DNA from: Heliocidaris tuberculata
Taxonomy: Eukaryota; Echinodermata; Echinoidea; Camarodonta; Echinometridae
Direction of reading: 5' to 3'
Assembly (NCBI GenBank): GCA_025618425.1
Contig: CM046849.1
Coordinates: 27,468,867 to 27,532,866, forward strand
DNA length: 64,000 nt
Part shown: positions 44,101 through 58,229 of the stretch, one piece after another
Layout of the letters: every line of letters starts with the position of its first letter
Numbering within the stretch: the first letter of the stretch is position 1
The notes under the pieces: generated by a model
The model's input: only the letters and a program-made list of their open reading frames with translations
Told to the model about the DNA's origin: nothing
The model's database searches: none
Translations under genes and position numbers: made by a program

Positions 44101-47100
44101 CATTGATTACTTTCCATGTCGAGGAAATGTTACCACTTACACTGTCTATTTTGTTTGAAAAGTACATTTTCTTTGATTCACGTATTACTGACGTCAGCCT
44201 ATTTCGATAAGTTTTATATTTATTTACATTTGTTAAAGTAGGATTCTTAATACTAGCTTTATATAGGACATTTCTCTTCTTTATAGATTTAAGTATTGCC
44301 TGTGTTATCCAAGGTTTCTTAGTATACTTTCTACTTGATCTTTTAATAGTAGTTTTGGGAATGCTTCTATCTAGAAAATAACGTAATTTTGTCATAAGAA
44401 GATTGTAAGCCTCTTCAACTGACTGTATCATGAGCACATCTTCCCATACTTCTGTGCTAAGATCTAAGTTAAGTCTTTGTATTTTTTCAGGAGTGTAAAT
44501 TCTAACAAGAGATTTGAGTTCACGGCTGAGCGTTTTGTGACATTGCGATCGTGAAATAAAGGAGAATATGGGCAGGTGATCAGAAATATCGGAGTAAAGA
44601 ATCCCAGATGTAACACTGTGTTTGTTCATATTAGTAATTATGTTATCAATCAACGTGGATGATTGCACCGTTATTCTTGTAGGTTTATCGATGAGAGTAT
44701 CATGAGCATTTGCATATAAAATATTTTGAAAGCGTCGACAATGTATGTCCATAGAAACTAGGTCAATGTTAAAATCTCCTAATATGTGTGTAAATTTGCT
44801 TTCATGACCTAATTTAGACATTAAATTTTCTACTTGTTCAAAAAAAATCTCCAGATTACAACCAGGGGGTCTGTAAATGACACCTATGATACGATTTTTA
44901 CTGTCATCACTTTCTATTTCAATGAATAAAGATTCTGCACTTTCTTCAGCTAGAGAGAGATCGTGTCTTAATTTAAATGGTATAGAGTTATGAACATACA
45001 ATGCTACACCTCCCCCTTTACCCGTTTTCCTGTCTGCTCGAATTAATGAATAATTTTTAAGTTTGAAGACAGGTGGTGAGCAATTATGTAACCATGTTTC
45101 GGTAATACCAATGACTGAAAAAGAATGGGTTAACATACAAAGTAAGCTATCTAATGAATCAAAATTTTTGGACAGGCTTCGTACATTCACATGAAGAAAG
45201 CTATAGATACTATCCCGATTCTTAAATGCGTTGTTGAATTCTTGTGGCAAGTAATAATGGCACTCATTTGCATTATTTGGTTCAGTGAAGTTATCATCCA
45301 TATTCACTATAAGACAGACTGGGTTCCCCGGTGCAGTACCAGGTACTAATACAATAAGCTAGCATAGATAAAGGTTTAGTGGGATAATGAACTTGGAATT
45401 TACTCGTTACAGTGACACCATACAGAATGCAAAAAAGAAGACAGATATAGAAAATGATGATGTCAATCATCATAATTGTAAGATACAGCAAAATAAACAA
45501 TATTTTATGATTGATGAAAAAGACCAATTAAGCACTGCATTAATGGTACTCAGATATAAATCAAGATATGAACTGAAATGGAACTTAATATACCTCCAAA
45601 TTTTGGGAATGTTATGACAAATTATAATTTGAAAACTGCTGTATTTTTCAAACAGCTTTAAGAAGTATCAAGAAGGAGTAGAGGAAAAAGAACATGGCAC
45701 ATAATTTGTGCATTTCATTCACTACTGTACAATATATAGGTCCTGAAGTTTGTCAGATTGGCAAAAGGCTACATCTTGCCTGCAGGATTTGGAGAATTCT
45801 AAAGAATCACCACCACAAATATGATATGAATAACCCAATGCAAGTTTATGGAAGAGGTAAAGATTAACATTTTGCCTGTGGATTTTGCAAAAAAAAAAAT
45901 AAATAAATACATGTACACCTGTATCACAAGTGCATTATAAATAAGTCAATGTAAGGTAAAAGTTAACATCTTGCCTGTGGAATTCAAAAAGTAAATACAT
46001 GTATCACAAGTGTATTATAAATGATATGAATAACACAATGCAAGTTTATGGAAGAGGTAAAAATTAACATTTTGTCTGTGGACTTCGAAAAAAATAAATA
46101 CATGTACACCTGTACCACAAGTGTATTATAAATAAGCCAAAGCAAGTTTGTCAAACAGGCAAAAGTGCAGACATTGCCTGTAGGATTTTGAAAGTTCTAG
46201 TTAAACACCAGAAATATGATACAAATGACCCAAATAGAGGTTTATACTATTGAAAAAAAAAGCTTTCATCTTGCCGGCAGTATATGTAATATACATGACT
46301 CACGGCAAGCTGATCAAATTGGCCAAAGTTAACATCTTGCTTGTAGGATTGTGAATATTCTAGACAAACCACAAATGTAGCATAGATAACCCAATGTAAG
46401 CTTGTGGAACTGACAGAAGTTGACCTCTTGCATGTAGGATTTCAAAAATGAATCAGTGCAAGTTTGTCAACTTGGCAAAAGGCTACATGTATCTTGCCTG
46501 TAGAATTATGAGAATTCTACATAAACACCACCACAAATGTAATATGAATGACCCAGTGAAGTTTATGGAACTGGTAGAACTTTATACAGTGTATCTTGCT
46601 GTAGAATTTTGAAAATTCTAGATAAACACCAGAAATGTGATAGAAATGACTCAATGCAAGTTTGCCAAGTTGGTAAGTCCACATCTTGTCTGTAGGATTA
46701 TGAAAAATCCAGATAACCACAAATTTAAAATAAATAAGCCAGTGCAAGTTTGTGGAAGAGGTAAAAGTTAACATCTTGCCTGCGGAACTAAAAAATAAAA
46801 AATAAATAAATAAATAAATACATGCATAATATATGTACCACAAATGTAAAAATAAATACATGTACCACAAATGTATTATGAATTAGAAGTAAGCCAATGT
46901 AATTTTGTCGAACAGGCAAAAGTGCAGATCTTGCGTGTAGGATTTCGAAAATTCTAGTTAAACACCAAAAATATGATATAAATGACCCCATAAATAGGTT
47001 TACTGAATAAAAAGTTTACATCTTGCCTGCAGAATATGTAAGGTAAATAACTCGAAGCAAGTTTATCAAATTGGCAAATGAATAACATCTTGCTTCTAGG

Positions 47101-50100
47101 ATTGTGAATATTCTACACAAACCACAAATGTAGTATAAACCAAAGCAAGCTTGTGGAACTGGTAGAAGTTGATCTCTTGCCTGTAGGATTTTTTTTAAAA
47201 ATGAAGCAATGCAAGTTTGTCAAATTGACAAAAGGCTACATGTACATCTTGCCTGTAGGATTATGAGAATTCTAAAGAAACACCACCACAAATGTAATAT
47301 GAATGACCCAGGGAAGTATGTGGAACTGGTTAAAGATATACAGTGTATCTTGCTTGTAGAATTTTTGAAAATTCTAGATAAATACCAGGTATGTAATATA
47401 AATGGCTCAATGCAAGTTTACCAGGTTGGCAAAAGTCCACATTTCGCCTGTAGGATTATGAAATTTCCAATAAACATCACCACAAATGCAAAATGAATAA
47501 CCCAGTGCAAGTTTGTTGAAGAGGTAAAGGTTAACATCTTGCTGCGGAATTCGAAAAATAAATACATGTACCACAAATGTATTATAAATAAGCCAATGCA
47601 AGTTTGTCAAATAGGCAAAAGTGCAGATCTTGCCTGAAGAATAATGAAAATTCCAGATAAAAACCACCACAAATGTAATATGAGTGACCCAGTGGTATTT
47701 ACTTAAAGTGACTGATTAACTTTGTGAAAAATTGTAAAATCAGCTCAAATGCCAGTGAATTGTGTGCAGTCCTCTAACTACGTATATAATTAAGGATATG
47801 TGAAAGTATGAGAGAAAATGGAACCCGTTCACTATCCTAAAAAGAGAAAATCGCGATCAATCGCAAGCGCACATCGCTCGGCTTCTTCGCTGCGCTGCAG
47901 TCACAAAAACCAAGCACCAGCGCTTGGCGATTTCAGAGCGGGTTTCCAGCCCGTACGGTATTCTGTGATAGAGCGAGGTATGCCAACCGTAAGAGTTCTT
48001 TAGGGTTCAGTGGTACTCTATCCCGACATCAATGTCCAATCGTAAATATCTTGATATATAAACGACCGATCAGCTTATAAACCTCAGGCGATTCCTGTCT
48101 GAGCTAAAGGTTTGCAATTATGATTACAGCATTAGCTGGAACAGTGATTTTTGTTTTTCAATCCCGGGCAAAGTTAATCAATGCCTTTAATTCCAATGTT
48201 CTTAACATATGATATTATAAAGATAATAATGTAAACAATTTATTTTTAAAAGGCGAAAAGGTTAACATCGGTTTTTATTTTTTAAAACCTGGAATTTCAT
48301 TTTGCCTTTTCATTATTTGTTGTAAATTTAAAATTGAGGTAATTTTAGCTTCTTCTGTTTTTTCAAAACAAACAATTAATACGCTTTTACACTTAATTTT
48401 TCTATTTTTCTTCTTTGCAGCACAATCAACCTTTCAGTGAACTTTCCTTTTCAGATTCTTTCAAGTTGTTCTAACTTTTAATGCATGTCTTACCCTTGCA
48501 ATCTTAATTAATTTTGTCCTTCTGTAATTAATGTGAAGCACTGACTTTCTTGCTTCCTTCACCATGATAATTTGTAATAGTCCCACTATGACATTTGCCA
48601 AAGGTAAAACACATGTCATTCCAAAGGTTTCTGAGAAGCCAATTGAATGGTGGGGATTATAAGAATTTTTCCAGATACCTCATCCATGTCATCTAGTTTT
48701 ATTAATGATGTTATCCATGACTTTGAAAGTATTCATAAAGCTGTATGAAGCGAGTTCTCATTGAGAATGAACATTCTGTTTTCCTTTTAACTTTGAATTG
48801 AATTCATATTTAACCACTCATGTTCAAGTCAAATCTCAAGATTTTGGGGGCATCCAGAAAGAACAAATTTGACCCAGTGGGGTTTTTCAACTGTCCATGT
48901 TCTTCAACAACTGCCCAGAGCCTTTCACAAAGAACGTATCTCATCTTCGTGGTTGCAGAGGGACAAATCAGTTTTGTATGACTTTAAGCCCACTTCCAAA
49001 GTATGATTTCCAAGGTTTGACAAACGTTAGGGTGATCAAAATCATATGGAACAACACTATACAACTTAGAATGAGAAGAAAACTTGAAAAGCCGGCTTAA
49101 AATCTCATTTTTTAAAATCAATTTCAGGTGCATTCTTAGTGCCGTACTTTCTGTGTCTGCTGTTGGGCGGAATACCCTTACTCGTCATCGAGATTGGCCT
49201 GGGTCAGTTTACCGCTCAGGGACCAGTTACAGCATGGGGTATGATTTCACCCCTATTCAAAGGTGAGTCTTACTTTCTTCCTCTCTATTTCTGTCTGTCT
49301 CTGTCTGTCTATCTATCTATCTATCTATCCCTCTTCTGTCTCTTTTCTCTTTCTTTCTCTCTTTTTCTTTTTTCTTTTTCTTTCTGCTTGGACAGGATTG
49401 TTCCCTTTATTGACGTCATTGAAACATTGTTATTTTTTTGGCGAAGCGCTTGTATATCGCAGATGCTGGGAGGTAGTTTTATTTGTATTATTGTTTAATT
49501 ACCTGATATGTAGTTGACTTTAAACTGATACGACTGCTATCTGTTAACTTGCCAGTTTCTAGTGATACATTATTTATCATATTTGTGATTTTCTTTGAAT
49601 GTGTACTTTAAGATGATGCCTACCCCTTATGAGGTGATGAGGGGTTGTCGGACCAAAAGGTCATCGTATGTTTACTTTGCTTTCATTGCTTGAAAACTTA
49701 CCACCCCCCCCCCCCCCCACCTCCATTACATTAATGACAGCCAATTCATCGTCCATAATTAAAGGCATGTCTATGTCCATTATAAACCCATAGGGATCGG
49801 TGTGGCTGGTCTCGTTATTCAGGCCCTTCTGGATACTTACTACGTGGTGATCATGGCGTGGGGTCTCTACTATCTCTTCTGGTCTTTCAGAGCCGTCCTT
49901 CCGTACTCCACCTGCGACAACGAGTGGAACACACCATGCTGTTTGGCAACGGACGACCTTTCGAAAGGCAACACGACGTCGGCGGACAATGGTACTGCGT
50001 ACGAAATGACCACGGGTTCGACGTTGAATACGAGTGAGGAGTGCGGGAACGAGACAACGTCAGCAACTGTCGAATTTTGGAAGTAGGTTGGAGCAGGAAA

Positions 50101-53100
50101 ATGTGTGTGGGGGTAATGTGGGTGTGTGTGTGTGTGTGTGCGTGTGCGCGTGCGTGCGTGTGCGTGTGCATGTGGAAAATCATGTTTTTATAGACGTGTA
50201 TCAATCAGATATGATCATTTACGTCTGGTGACCGACGTCTAACGTCACCATAAGAAAGACGTTACTCAGTTTCGAACCAGGGTCCATCTGAATCAGTTTG
50301 TAAGCGAAGACAGAGAGCTGACCAAGTGAACGTACCGCTAGACCAACTCACCACTCCCTTGTGGGCGTAATGAAGCCTTCCAACAAGCCAGGCCTCACCT
50401 AGGAGAATGATGTTGAGTGTTCGAACCATGGTCAGATGATTGGAATAAATTGATGTTGGAAAACAGGGGATGATGGAATATATTAGGGTTTGGTGAACAT
50501 AATGATGGGCGGTGGAATATATTGGAGCATTTTAGTCTTGGTTTGAATGAGACCTCAGTTAATGTTCTGTTCTTTTTGTCTTTTTTTTTCTCATGAAAAA
50601 GGAACAATGTGATGATAAACCTGGCCAATTTCTGTTGATGTCTCACATCTTCCTCGTTTTATTTTTATAAAACCTAACGTGAATACCATAACCATTTCAA
50701 GGGAAATGGTGATTGATTTTTTTTTTTTTATTGTCATCACATCTCTACGTTACATTATTTATACCGATGATTAATGCTGTCAATTTTCTTTTAGTAATTA
50801 AATATACATGTACGTTGTAAAGATTCAATATTTGGAATATTTAATTTTGAACTTGTTTGCTTCTTTTTTTTTTCTTTTTTGGATATTTGCTGGTGGAATA
50901 AATCAGAGATGAATAAAATGTATCATTCCCATCACATCACCCTACTTAGGTATTAATGTTTGCCAATTTTCTCATGTTTATGATTTTATCCATGTTCTAA
51001 ATTTTACTGTCATGGATAGTCACGAAGATCTACATATTCATTTATCAGATGGAATCCAAGATGTAGAACGAGTCAACTGGCATCTCTTGTTGTCTCTATA
51101 CTTATGTTAACATTTGTCAAATCTACCAATGTTTACATATGATTTCATCCATTTTCTTTTCTTTATCTTTTTTCTTCTTCTTAATCTTCTTATTTTGTCG
51201 TGGATAGTCGAAAGGTTCTACAGATTCATTTGTCAGATGGGATCCACGATATAGGACCGGTGAACTGGCAGCTTTTTCTGTGTCTTGTTCTCGCTTGGTT
51301 TCTCATCTACCTCTGTATCTGTAAAGGGGTAAAGTCATCAGGAAAGGTAAATACCAAATGAGATAATCCTTTTTAAGATTATTTACTAAATTTCTTCTAA
51401 ATTACAATATTAGGGGGGGGGTTGTCACTCGAATTCATATTCGTCTCGTTTCTGTAAAGCGAGCAGCTCTTGACTGAGTGAATCATGTAAATTTGGAATT
51501 CGGTCGTTTAATTTGACTATCCATACAACGACTTCAATTTTGCGTCATTCAAAATAGAAACCATTGAGACAATTGATTAATACTTCTTTATAGATTCATA
51601 AGTATGACATAATAGAGGATGATGATGATTATGTTTTGATCACGATAATAATTATTAATAGTATTACATTTACATAGACCAACGTGAATTCGATCATACA
51701 GAAAATCGTAACATTTAAAATTTTCAAGGGTAGTCATGGTCAAAAGTGAAAGAAAAATACACGTTATATACATTCTTTTTTCTTTTTTCTTTTAATTTAA
51801 GGACTAACTATTTGTATTTTTTCCAAACAGGGGCCTATGAAATACAAGCCATGCTTACTTAATAGACTCATGTCATAGACTTTAGTTTTTCTTTACAATT
51901 ATATTATTTACATTATACCAGTTATCGCTTTATCAGTGTAAGTCCATTGAATGATGTTCTGTTATATCTATGTTCCAATTCACATATTTGCTACGTTCCT
52001 GTTCTTAATTTTCATATGTACGGTACTGTTTAAAAAAATTTAAAAATTGTAAAAGATATATGTTTGTGGAAAATGAATAAACTTTGAAACTTTGAAACTT
52101 TTGAAACTTTTACTACTTGGGTTTACAATACAGGTGGTATACTGGTACTTTGCTGTTACCATACCTTACCATACCTTACCATACCTTACCATACATTCTA
52201 CTCACAATTCTACTCAAGCGAACCGTTACCTTACCCAATGATTTCTACCATACTGGTCGTAAACTGCACTGTTCCCTTATCAAATATCTTATTTCAATCT
52301 TTACCTTACCCAATGATTTCTACAAAACACAGGTAGTATACTTCACCGTTTCCCTTACCATACATCTCACTTACAATCCTATTTGTACGAACATTTACCC
52401 GATCATTTTACCATACAGGTGGTATACTTTACCGTTCCATTCCCCTACATTTTACTCACAATCCTTCTCGTGAGAGCCGTTACCTTACCCAATGCCGCCG
52501 AGGGGGTCATCTTTTACCTCAAACCCAACGTCACACGACTCCAGGAGAGCCAGGTAAATCTGAATGGCTACAAGCCCCCTTGGCCGACGATGTCGGTTCG
52601 GGGACCTTCTGAAAAGTTATGTGAGGGATCACGAGACTGGAAGCCCACGAGATTAACAAGCCGGTCTCGCAAGCCTTCTGGCAAACCAAAGTGTTATAGA
52701 AAGCATAAAAAGTACAGTATTTATCAATGAAATTATTTGTAGATAATTGCCGCCACCTTTATGTAGATGCGTTTGTAGAATGGATGTCGACAACATGGAC
52801 AAGCAAAATAGGCAAACTCTCCCTTTAATTCTGTGAACGATGGTATCTTGCTTTAAACTATCCATGAGTTCTCATTTCATTTAAAAATCTTTCACTAGTC
52901 AAACATTATCAGGTTTTTTAATGGAAAGTATTTCTTCCATAAAAATGTTCTGTTTCCATTCTATGTATATGCTTATTTCGTCAAAAATTTTGTTCACCTT
53001 CTTACTATTTTCTTTTCTTATTATTTTCTTTTCTAACTTGTATTTTAGTGTATAATTTATACTTTGATAAATATGCAAAGAGCATTTAATTACCAAAGTA

Positions 53101-53778
53101 TAGTTGAAAATTTACAAAAATACAGGTGTGAGAGGTGTGAGAGGAAAAGAGGTTAACCTACAAATGAAGAGAGCATTTACATAATTCTTTTGGTTAAAGT
53201 GACTGCATAGTCTTATCTTTTTTCCTCGGTAAGGTTTGGTTAGATGCAGCTACTCAGATCTTCTATTCAAACTCCTTAGGTCATGGAGTGATGGTCGCTC
53301 TCGGTAGTTTTAATGCGAGAAACCACAACTTTGTCAGGTAAGGGGTTTTAATGATGATGATGATGATGATGATGATAATAGTGCAGATACTGATGTTGAT
53401 GGTGATGATGATGATGATGATAATGGAGCAGATAATGACGTTGATGATGATATTGATGGTTAAAAGGATGACGATGGTGGTGGTGGTGGTGGTGGTGGAA
53501 GAAGTGATGATGATGATGATGATGATGATGATGGTGATGTTTTGTACGAACACATGCTCCGGCGACAAATGCTCCGCGTCAATCTCGTACGCTAACCAAA
53601 TAACAAACCTCAACCCTGGACGAAATGCTCCAAATAACCCTAACTCTGACCTTAAACCTAACCTAAAACCCAAATGCAACCCTAACCCTAACCGTACATC
53701 TTTGACCAAAAAAAAGCCAGCGGCAGGTGTCGCCGGGGCATAATATGTCAGAGCACCGATGAGGAAGATATTTGGTGG

Positions 53779-53812
<34 letters not shown>

Positions 53813-55909
53813 AATTATGATTATGATGATGATAATGATGATGATCATGATGATGATAATGATAATACTGATGTTAGAGATGATGATTTTTTTTTCTATT
53901 TACCCTTCAAGGGGGTTACTGTATTATTTTATAAACAACCATTTTCACAAAAGGTCGATACATCCACTATTCCATGACACTGTCATATAGATATTAAAAC
54001 AATATAATATAAAAACAATTTCGGCCGCATTGCGAGATATAAGAGATTAGACTTGGCAAAATATTATTTGCATACAAATTCTATTACAAATAAAAACAAA
54101 ATTTAAAAAAAACACTCAGAAACATTTGCTAAAATGAAACCATTTTTCACAAAATTCTTTTCTTTTTTGCTATATTTCTTTCCATATAATAATAAGATTT
54201 AACAGCTAACATAACTTTTTCAAACAGTGGTATCTGACTTTTGAATTGTTACAGATGATGGTGATGGTGACAATGATGGAGATGGTGATGATGATGATGA
54301 TGTGGTGGTGGTATTTTTTATTTGACTCTTCTCCCTCCATTCAAATAGACCTGTTAACAAAGTTATTGAAATTTTAATATGGATGTTTCTTTCCTTGGGA
54401 CCTAGTAACAAAGTACTCCATTAACCTGTTATGAATGAACTACAATACTTGGAATCCAGTTTGCATACATTACTTGTTGCTATATCTGACAAGCCTCTGA
54501 CAAGCTTTCAGGTTGTCAAGAACAACCTTTGTTTTAAAAGAATGCGTAAAATTTGAATATATTTGTGAACAGGTCTATTGATAATGACACTTCTGTTTAA
54601 AGGGCATTTGTGATAATATTTCTAACGAAAATAAAAAAAAATTGGTTGTCAAAACTGCTTTCCATTTTTGTTTCTTTCATTAAAGGGACACCCTAATATA
54701 CTCTGTAATAAACAGCGGTACCAGTCTGTATGCTGGGTTTGTCATCTTTGCCGTATTGGGCTTCATGGCTGGAAAACAAGGAATATCAGTTGAAGAAGTG
54801 GCAAGCTCAGGTAAGAAGATGGCAGTTCTCACTGAATATTTGTAGAATTTTTTTTTACAAACTGAAATTACAGGCAGTGGCGGATTTAGGCGGACTACCA
54901 GCCCCCCCCCCCCCTCCGCGCTTTGAAACCCATTTGGCATACCTTAAATTTATAAATGAAAGTTGCATCCTTAATTAGGGAAGTTCACCAGCCCCCCCCC
55001 CCCCCCCCGCGCGCTTTGAAACCCATTTGGCATACCTTAAATTTATAAATGAAAGTTGCCTCATTGATTGGGGAAGTTTTCGGCATTGTGTCCCCCCCCC
55101 CTCCCCGCCTGATGGCAGGTGCAGCACGCTATCTGTTATTTCTAAAGGCAATACAGTCAGGAAGTGCCCTAGAACCTAACTGAAGATTCTTATCGTTATA
55201 TAAAAATAATTCAAGAATTACAGGTAAATGGCCTTAGGGAATAATGCATCCTACATTTCTCAAAAAGTATACCGTCATACAGCAGCAGAGTATATTGTTG
55301 GGACATTTTGGTGTAAAGATAAAAATTACGAGAAGAAATTAGGGAGAAAATACATCAGCAAAATATCTACCTCCCGTCGAATTTCCGCACTTCCCATTCA
55401 TCGGTCTATCAATGAATGGAATGCTTCTGGATACATAGGAAAATGGAACACTGGCGCGAATCGGCACACAAGCCATTTTGTTCATTGTCACTTAAATTGC
55501 ATGATGCGGTTGAATCGTTGAACCTGGTTAAAAGGGACTTTACTTCCAGAGGTGAATGTATATTTATGCACGTATGGAACAAATTTTTAGTACTTGAATA
55601 ACTATCATGAATAAGAGACAACTAGTATAGGCTAATCGCTTGAATAAGTTTTATTCATTTTCACCCGCTATTAGAATGAAGAGATCCCAATTCAAGAAAA
55701 AAAAATATAGAACTCATATTCTGTAGGTGGCGTAGCTGAGGTTTAGCCATTAAGGGGCACCTTTAACATAGGGAGGAACCAGTTTTACTAGGTTGATGAA
55801 ATGCGGGAGAACAAGGCCATAGAGTACGAGGGATGTGTTGGAGGGGTGGTATCACCTTCTTTTCAAGTCCCCTTTCCCAATTTTCGGGCCCCTCCCCCCT
55901 CCCCGATTC

Positions 55910-55966
<57 letters not shown>

Positions 55967-57182
55967 ATTTCCCCCTGGGTTTTTTTGTTTGTTTGTTTGT
56001 TTGTTTGTTGTTGTTTTTTTCATTTGGGGGCACATGTCCCCTTTCGCGCCCGTAGTTATGCCTTTCATTCTATAGACTCTACCCCCCCCCCCCCCCCTTC
56101 TTATCATCCTCATCTCTCCTTAGGTCCTGGACTTGGTTTCATCGCGTACCCCGAAGCCATCACTCAGATGCCCCTCTCGACACTGTGGGCCATCCTCTTC
56201 TTTCTCACTCTCCTCTTCCTCGGTATCGATAGCCAGGTAAGTGATGTCATATGACTATCGAATTATTCGCAAAACAAGAGAATTGCAAAGAAAAAAAGAA
56301 CTGTAGGAAAATGTTGCAATCAGCCTCAGAACCTGGAGAAGAGTGGTAGATGGATTGATAGATTGATGGATTGATAGATAGATAGATAGATCTATCAACT
56401 TACAATTAGAGAAAAACAATTCAGACAGCAGTGATAGGTAATTGGTCTAATATTCGGGAAAGTGTCCCCCCCCCCCCCCCACCCCCGGATTCTGGAAATT
56501 ATTACTTAACAAATGCATACTAATTATAGACAAAATGGATACTAGACTTACGTGTACTAAGAAGTAGGTTTGGGTTGGTTGGTTGGTGGGAGCATCGTGG
56601 TATAGTGTTTCATTCACTTTGCTTTCATTCATAAGGTTGAGGATTCGAATCCCAGTACGACACTTACTTCCCTAGGTAAGACATTTATTGACATTTGTCA
56701 CTCTCCTTCGAGGTGTAAATGGGTACCTGATAATTATACTCGAGCGCTAGTTACTTTGACGGCTCGGCTATCATGGCTATAACTGGGATGAGCGTCTCAG
56801 CGTGACGGATTGAGCGCTGTTATATGAAGCCATCATCATCATTACACCAATGGCAATTATTGACGGTCATGACTTTTTTCCACCCTTCTTTTTTGTTGTT
56901 GTTTTACAGTTTGTATGCGTTGAGGGGTTGATCACAACCATAGTCGATCTCTTTCCCAAGATCCTCCTACGAGGTCGGCGACGAGAAATATTCTGTGCAG
57001 TCGTCTGTTTAATCTTGTGTATTTTGGCTATTCCCATGGTAACCAATGTAAGTAATTTGCTTTATATTTGACTGAATTGTAACGTGAGAGGATGTTGCCT
57101 TTTACAACTGATAATGATAAGAAGAAGAAAAAGAAAAAGAAAAAGAAGAAGAAGAAGAAAAATGGTAATAATAATGATGATG

Positions 57183-57242
<60 letters not shown>

Positions 57243-58187
57243 TTAATATTAATAATGCTAACAACAGCAACAGTAAGAAAAAAAGAAGGAGAAAAAGAAG
57301 AAGAAGAAGTCTCACTCTTCTTCCTGAAGGCCCTGCAATCATATTATTACCCTGACTACAGGGCCCCGTTGCATAAAACTTACCATTGATGGTAACTTTG
57401 CCATCAATGGTAACTTCCATTTAAACCTTGAATTTGATTGGCTGTTGAGCAATGTTACTACATGTAGTTACCATTGATGGCAGAGCTACCGTTAATGGTA
57501 AGTTTTATGCAATGGGGCCAAGGCCTACTACTATAATAGGCACTCAACCATTAGACGTTGTAGATGTTTGAGGGTTTTTCTTTTTGAGGTTTTTTGTTTT
57601 ATCATCATTCGCTTATCCTAACGCGATCAGTATGAATGAAAATTTATGGGATTTCTGTGTTTAACGAAGCAAGGGTCCTTTTTCAATAGAAAGAATTTGA
57701 CCTCAGAACAAAATAATGGTGTCCTCAGAATACACGCTTATCCTGTCTGGTAGAATGGCCAATTTGTGTTTTTATCATATGCGTATATTCTGCCTGCCTC
57801 ACACCTAAACGATCGGATTCCGACTAGATTCTGTAGGATATGGCATTATGATTGAAAAAGAAAAGTTAAAGGAAAATGCCAATTCTTACTTTGTAAGGTC
57901 CCAAATGGTCTCGAGTACTGCCGGTCCTCTAGAGGGCTGCTGGTCTCGTGGGCTGTAGCCATCCTTGTTCCTCAACTGTCATAGTGCCTTATGTTTTCAT
58001 CTGATTTTGGGGTATTGTTTTCCATCAGGGTGGAATGTATGTCTTTCAACTTTTTGACTACTATGCTGCGAGTGGTTTTGTACTCCTCTTCATCGCCATG
58101 TTTGAGTCGGGGGTCATCGGATGGGTTTATGGTATGAAAATTAATTCCTTTACTCTAATAGGACTATATTAGCCCCCCCCCCCCTTT

Positions 58188-58229
<42 letters not shown>

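Noticed and set aside
43958..44158. Plus-strand 66-codon ORF inside the LINE
   Set aside because: Shadow of the intact minus-strand ORF2, with no independent support.
45747..47693. CRISPR-like array of direct repeats
   Set aside because: Monomers abut without unique spacers, are diverged, and lie in an intron of a eukaryotic gene, so this is a satellite.
48897..49100. Open frame running up to exon 2 of gene 2 as an alternative first exon
   Set aside because: It stops before the exon 2 acceptor and shows no donor or coding motif.
52117..52473. 118-codon frame read as a separate transporter-like protein
   Set aside because: It runs through the three decayed exon 5 copies and an ACCTTACC expansion; only patches match TM5, so it is pseudo-exon debris.
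53351..53990. Met-rich, Ile-rich and Asp-rich frames
   Set aside because: Readings of (GAT)n tracts on both strands.
57895..57975. Inverted similarity to the 52560-52690 stretch of gene 2 intron 5
   Set aside because: Only short patches match by eye; not enough to call a repeat pair.
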